8,706 nt of DNA from Tardiphaga sp. (GTDB taxonomy: Bacteria; Pseudomonadota; Alphaproteobacteria; Rhizobiales; Xanthobacteraceae), in NCBI GenBank assembly GCA_028290765.1, contig JAQGJF010000089.1, positions 1 through 8,706 on the forward strand. Direction: 5' to 3'. The position numbers and the translations under genes are program-made. The notes beneath the pieces are model-generated. The model searched no databases. It had not been told where the DNA came from and worked only from the letters and a program-made list of their open reading frames with translations. This document shows positions 5,505 through 8,706 of the stretch, in pieces. The first letter of the stretch is position 1. Each line of letters opens with the position of its first letter.

Positions 5505-8048
5505 ATGTCGGAAGATACCACACGGACGGGTGAAGCGCCGAAGTCGACCGTGGCACCGAAGAACATCGTGCTGTTGTCCGACGGCACCGGCAACAGCTCC
5601 TCAAAACTGTTCAAGACCAACGTCTGGCGGATGTTTCAGACGCTCGATCTGACCGACGCATCGAAGCAGATCGCTTATTACGACAACGGCGTCGGCACGT
5701 CGTCGTTCAAGCTGTTTGCGATCCTCGGCGGCGTGTTCGGCTTCGGGCTGAAACGCAACGTCATCGCCATCTACAGTTTTTGCTGCCGTAACTACGTACC
5801 CGGCGACAAGATCTACGGCTTCGGTTTCAGCCGCGGCGCCTTCACCATGCGCGTGGTGGCCGGGCTGATCGCGCATCAGGGGCTGGTCCCCTACAAGGGC
5901 GACGAGATCGCGCTCGCGCGCTATGCGGCCAATGCCTATCGGGATTATCGTCGACGGTTCAACAGCACCGAGGGCCTGGTCACTCCGCTGCGGGGTCTGC
6001 GCGACATCGCCATCTGGGCCTGGCGCGGCTTGATGCGCATTCCTCAATACGACAAGACCAAGCAGGTCGAAGTCGACAGCATTCACTTCCTCGGCCTTTG
6101 GGACACCGTCGATGCCTATGGCGGGCCGATCGAGGAAATCACCCGCGCGATCGACTACTGGTACTGGCCGTTGTCGATGCCGGACCGGTTCATGAACGCC
6201 AAGGTGCACCGCGCCTGCCATGCGCTCGCGCTTGAGGATGAGAGAGACGCCTTCAGGCCGGTGGTCTGGGACGAACGATACGTTCGCAGAGCGGATGACA
6301 AGCTCCATGACATCAACTCCGACTGGACACCCGACGTTTCCGATCAATGGAGGGCGAAGCTCAAGCCCATCGACGACAAACGGCTCAGCCAGGTCTGGTT
6401 CGTCGGCGTCCACTCGGATGTCGGAGGCGGGTATCCGCAGGACGGACTGTCCTATGTCACGCTGGACTGGATGCTCGACCGCGCGCAGCCGTTCGGCTTG
6501 CTGCTGGACCAGTTTCAACACGACCAGATCAAATCGCTCGTTAATCCCTATGACAAGCTGAACGATTCACGGCACGGGTTCGCTGGTTACTATCGCTATA
6601 AGCCGCGCAACATCCGCGAGATCTACAACTCGCCACCCTATAAGCCTTCGATCTCGAGAGACTTCGAGTACATGCGGGGAGAACTGATAAGGAGCGATCC
6701 GAAGCGCGAACAGAAGGATGTGGTGGAAGATCTCGCCGAAACGGCAAGCTATGTTCCGCCGCCGCCTCCCACGATTCACAGGGCCGTATTCGACCGGCTC
6801 GAAGCCACGCATAAACCCGAAGCGACGCCGCCCTTTGAAGCGACGCGGCCCTTTAGCGTGGCGACCGACGGCTACGTGCCCATCACTCTTCCCGCAGCCT
6901 ACCGTATCACCGACGAGGGCGGCGAGCTCTCGCCGGTAGGCAATCTTTCGACCGATAAAGACGGTCAGCTGCAACTGAATATTCAGTATCAGGCGGACAG
7001 AGACGGTCAGCCCCTGAAGAAGGATCGGGATAGTCTCGGGTCCTTGCCCGACGATCAGACCCAAAAGGTCTGGAATATGGTGTGGTGGAGGCGCATCGTA
7101 TATTTCCTTACGATGTTTGCTTCCGTCGCGTTGGCCGCGGTGCCGCTGATGGATAATCCGACGCTCGGTGCAGATACGCCGCTGGCGTTGCTGCGGCCGT
7201 TGATTGCCTTGGCGGCGGCGTTTCTGCCTTCATTGCTCTCGCCCTGGCTCCAGGCATACAGCGCTGCGCCCGGGTATCTCGTGCTCGGTGGCGTAATGGT
7301 TCTTGCGCTGCTCGCAATCGGGGGATGGCTGCAACGGAAGATCCGGGACGAAATGCGCGCGATCTGGATCGGGCAACCGCTCGCAGCCGGGCCCGTTCAC
7401 GCCATTGCTTTCTGGGTCCGGACCCAACCGGCTTATCGGAATTTCTTCTATTGGCTAAAGCACCAGGGACTGCCCTCGCTGTTTGCTGCGCTCATTCTTT
7501 GGGCGATTGTAGCGCTCGCAAGCCAGGTGATCTTTCGCACGGCGGATTCTCTTGGCGCGTTCTGCGTCGGCGACGTTGCCGCGAATGCAAGTCAAAGCGC
7601 CGCTCCGATTGCGTTCGATCCAAAAAACATCTGCGGGCCGACGAGAATCAGAGTGCTGAAGGACGAAGACTACAAGGTCACGATTATGGTGACCTCGGAC
7701 TGGCTGGACAACTCGATTCCCACCGATCCGCAGGGGTTCGGTTTCCGAAAAATGTCATTGCTGATGTATCCGACGCTGCCGTTCCGCCGGATCGTCTTTG
7801 CAAAATGGTTCGCCCCGGTACTCAGGGTCGGCGGCAAAGGCGGGGAGGAGCATGTCCTCGACCTGAAACCGGTTCCGCCGGGACAAGCGAAAACCTATGA
7901 GGCGGCGTTCAGGCCGCGCAGCGATGGCGAAGTCTTCATGTTTGTCAACGACGCCGTCTGGGGGCTGCCTTTCATCTATGGGAATAACTACGCCAACAAT
8001 CATGGGGCAGCTTCGGTCAAGATCGAGCACCTTGATCCGGTGCGGTAG
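5505..8048 (+). CDS. DUF2235 (Tle1-like alpha/beta-hydrolase) membrane protein with LecA-like C-terminal domain
   Basis: This is an 847-residue protein. Residues about 18-370 carry the DUF2235 hydrolase domain found in Tle1 phospholipase effectors: NIVLLSDGTGNS (Asp26), the nucleophile elbow GFSRG (Ser109), FLGLWDTVDAYG (Asp200) and the family hallmark FVGVHSDVGGGYP (His303). A variable region follows with a proline run (PPPPPT, 418-423) and a small EATxxx repeat. Hydrophobic segments lie at about 531-549, 560-585, 589-608 and 656-677. The last 130 residues look like a beta-sandwich and resemble Pseudomonas LecA, especially the ending FVNDA..YGNNYANNHGAASVKIE. Positive charges flanking the segments favour a cytoplasmic N-terminus and periplasmic C-terminus, provided 560-585 does not fully span. 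The ATG at 5505 follows GGGCGGGGGC; an upstream TTG at 5436 is less likely. No type VI secretion, VgrG, PAAR or immunity gene is adjacent. Substrate and role are unknown. Confidence 0.85.
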   Translation: MSEDTTRTGEAPKSTVAPKNIVLLSDGTGNSSSKLFKTNVWRMFQTLDLTDASKQIAYYDNGVGTSSFKLFAILGGVFGFGLKRNVIAIYSFCCRNYVPGDKIYGFGFSRGAFTMRVVAGLIAHQGLVPYKGDEIALARYAANAYRDYRRRFNSTEGLVTPLRGLRDIAIWAWRGLMRIPQYDKTKQVEVDSIHFLGLWDTVDAYGGPIEEITRAIDYWYWPLSMPDRFMNAKVHRACHALALEDERDAFRPVVWDERYVRRADDKLHDINSDWTPDVSDQWRAKLKPIDDKRLSQVWFVGVHSDVGGGYPQDGLSYVTLDWMLDRAQPFGLLLDQFQHDQIKSLVNPYDKLNDSRHGFAGYYRYKPRNIREIYNSPPYKPSISRDFEYMRGELIRSDPKREQKDVVEDLAETASYVPPPPPTIHRAVFDRLEATHKPEATPPFEATRPFSVATDGYVPITLPAAYRITDEGGELSPVGNLSTDKDGQLQLNIQYQADRDGQPLKKDRDSLGSLPDDQTQKVWNMVWWRRIVYFLTMFASVALAAVPLMDNPTLGADTPLALLRPLIALAAAFLPSLLSPWLQAYSAAPGYLVLGGVMVLALLAIGGWLQRKIRDEMRAIWIGQPLAAGPVHAIAFWVRTQPAYRNFFYWLKHQGLPSLFAALILWAIVALASQVIFRTADSLGAFCVGDVAANASQSAAPIAFDPKNICGPTRIRVLKDEDYKVTIMVTSDWLDNSIPTDPQGFGFRKMSLLMYPTLPFRRIVFAKWFAPVLRVGGKGGEEHVLDLKPVPPGQAKTYEAAFRPRSDGEVFMFVNDAVWGLPFIYGNNYANNHGAASVKIEHLDPVR
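6801..6854 (+). repeat. In-frame 18-bp tandem repeat (three units, EATxxx)
   Basis: Three 18-bp units lie head to tail in the DUF2235 gene: GAAGCCACGCATAAACCC (diverged), GAAGCGACGCCGCCCTTT and GAAGCGACGCGGCCCTTT. Units two and three differ by one base. They encode EATHKP-EATPPF-EATRPF in the linker between the hydrolase domain and the membrane segments. Because the unit is a multiple of three, copy changes would keep the frame. Confidence 0.8.
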
Positions 8049-8070
8049 GAGGCCCCCACCTGGCTCCAAT

Positions 8071-8610
8071 CTACACCGGCAGCAATGGCCGGTGGGGTTG
8101 CGCCGGCATCTCGACACGGATGGCGTCGCCCGGCCGAACGTCGCCATCGGCGAGCACGACGCTCATGATTCCGGCCTTGCGGATCAGATGGCCGTCGGCA
8201 TCCTTGTCCAGCGTTGCGGCCATCAGGCCTTTTTGAAAACCATCGATCTGAATACACGGGTTGCGCAGGCCGGTGACCTCGATCACCGCCGTCGAGCCGA
8301 GATGCAGCCTGGTGCCGGTCGGCAGCGCCAGCAGATCGAGGGCAATGGTGGTGACGTTCTCGCCGAGGTCGCCGGGCTTCACCTCGAATCCCTTGGCGCG
8401 CAATTCGTCGAACAGCTCGGCATGGATCAGGTGCACCTGACGCAAATTGGGCTGGGTCGGATCCTTGCGCACCCGCGAGCGATGCTTGACCGTTTCACCC
8501 ATATGGGCGTCGCCGGCGACACCGAGGCCGGTCAAGAGCCGGATGTTCAGGCTCGGCGTTTTGCTGAAGTGATGGCCGGCGCGCAGGCTGACGGCGATGA
8601 CCCTGCTCAT
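8071..8610 (-). CDS. MOSC domain-containing protein
   Basis: This 179-residue protein is a stand-alone MOSC (molybdenum cofactor sulfurase C-terminal) domain, like the small bacterial YiiM/YuaD-type proteins linked to molybdenum cofactor or sulfur-carrying chemistry. Visible signatures are GVAGDAHMG (residues 30-38), RQVHLIHAELFDEL (57-70), the hallmark KPGDLGENVTT (78-88), GLRNPC with the conserved Cys119, and the closing GDVRPGDAIRVE. The ATG at 8610 (MSRVIAVSLRAG) is preferred; a TTG at 8625 in the same frame, one base after the purB stop, would add five residues and cannot be excluded. The gene lies 16 bp behind purB on the same strand, so co-transcription with purB is likely. Its 3' end converges with the DUF2235 gene at 22 bp, with no terminator visible. 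The physiological substrate is not known. Confidence 0.9.
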   Translation of the reverse strand: MSRVIAVSLRAGHHFSKTPSLNIRLLTGLGVAGDAHMGETVKHRSRVRKDPTQPNLRQVHLIHAELFDELRAKGFEVKPGDLGENVTTIALDLLALPTGTRLHLGSTAVIEVTGLRNPCIQIDGFQKGLMAATLDKDADGHLIRKAGIMSVVLADGDVRPGDAIRVEMPAQPHRPLLPV

Positions 8611-8626
8611 CTTCGCCGACGCCAAC

Positions 8627-8706
8627 TCAGCTCTCGCCGAACACGCGCCTGAAGATCGTATCGACGTGCTTGAAGTGATAGCCGAGGTCGAACTGCTCGG
8701 CGATCT
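8627..8706 (-). CDS. purB: Adenylosuccinate lyase, C-terminal end only
   Basis: The last 25 codons of a gene running in from the window edge are present, ending at TGA (8629-8627). The encoded tail, with YHFKHVDTIFRRVFG near the end, matches from memory the C-terminal helix of bacterial adenylosuccinate lyases of the PurB type (typical YHLKHVDTIF.RVF). That enzyme acts in purine synthesis, cleaving SAICAR and adenylosuccinate to release fumarate. Only a short stretch is available, so the call rests on this motif alone. The MOSC gene follows 16 bp downstream. Confidence 0.75.
   Translation of the reverse strand, partial: IAEQFDLGYHFKHVDTIFRRVFGES

Noticed and set aside
5601..6521. 306-codon open frame on the minus strand inside the DUF2235 gene
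   Set aside because: It is antisense to well-conserved hydrolase motifs, has no recognisable family and no credible ribosome site; it is a codon-bias shadow.
5505..8048. Type VI secretion effector locus
   Set aside because: No VgrG, PAAR, Hcp, adaptor or immunity-like gene is present in the window, and the protein has several transmembrane segments.
1..8706. Mobile element, attachment site or CRISPR array
   Set aside because: No transposase, integrase, phage gene, tRNA or regularly spaced repeat was seen; the only tandem repeat is the short in-frame one in the DUF2235 gene.

Overview
This GC-rich window looks like a chromosomal stretch of an alphaproteobacterium, most likely of the Bradyrhizobium/Rhodopseudomonas group (Nitrobacteraceae). 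That placement is inferred from the coding style (strong C/G preference at third positions), the protein families, and two palindromes upstream of iron-uptake genes that resemble the rhizobial Irr box. No rRNA, tRNA, CRISPR array, insertion sequence or phage gene was seen.

Layout. Positions 1-1628 (+) hold the 3' part of a dienelactone-hydrolase-like gene. It is followed after 19 bp by a GlxA-type regulator (DJ-1/PfpI domain plus AraC helix-turn-helix). Two genes on the minus strand converge on it: murI (glutamate racemase, 3294-2497) and, 66 bp downstream, an HpcH/HpaI aldolase (2430-1651) that appears to start with TTG. From 3498 to 5368 (+) lies an iron cluster: cytochrome b561, a secreted cupredoxin-like protein and an FTR1/EfeU-type iron permease. 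Next comes a large, apparently orphan DUF2235 protein (5505-8048, +). It has a Tle1-like alpha/beta-hydrolase domain, a membrane segment and a C-terminal domain resembling the LecA fold. The window closes with a MOSC-domain gene (8610-8071, -) directly behind the 3' end of purB (-).

How the genes fit together. The clearest system is the iron module. It resembles the FtrB/FtrC half of the Brucella FtrABCD ferrous-iron importer, but nothing resembling FtrA (P19) or FtrD is present; a cytochrome b561 sits in front instead. Two palindromes resembling the Irr box (ICE motif) lie at almost the same distance (98 and 96 bp, centre to start codon) from the cytochrome b561 and cupredoxin starts. This suggests two co-regulated iron-responsive promoters. 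Between the first palindrome and the cytochrome gene is a 13-codon leader ORF with a near-ideal Shine-Dalgarno sequence, whose stop codon overlaps the cytochrome start (ATGA).

The most unusual protein is the DUF2235 protein. By charge distribution its hydrolase domain would be cytoplasmic and its lectin-like tail periplasmic. Its arginine codon use changes abruptly about 740 bp into the gene, and it carries a small in-frame 18-bp tandem repeat. It is not accompanied by type VI secretion genes in this window.
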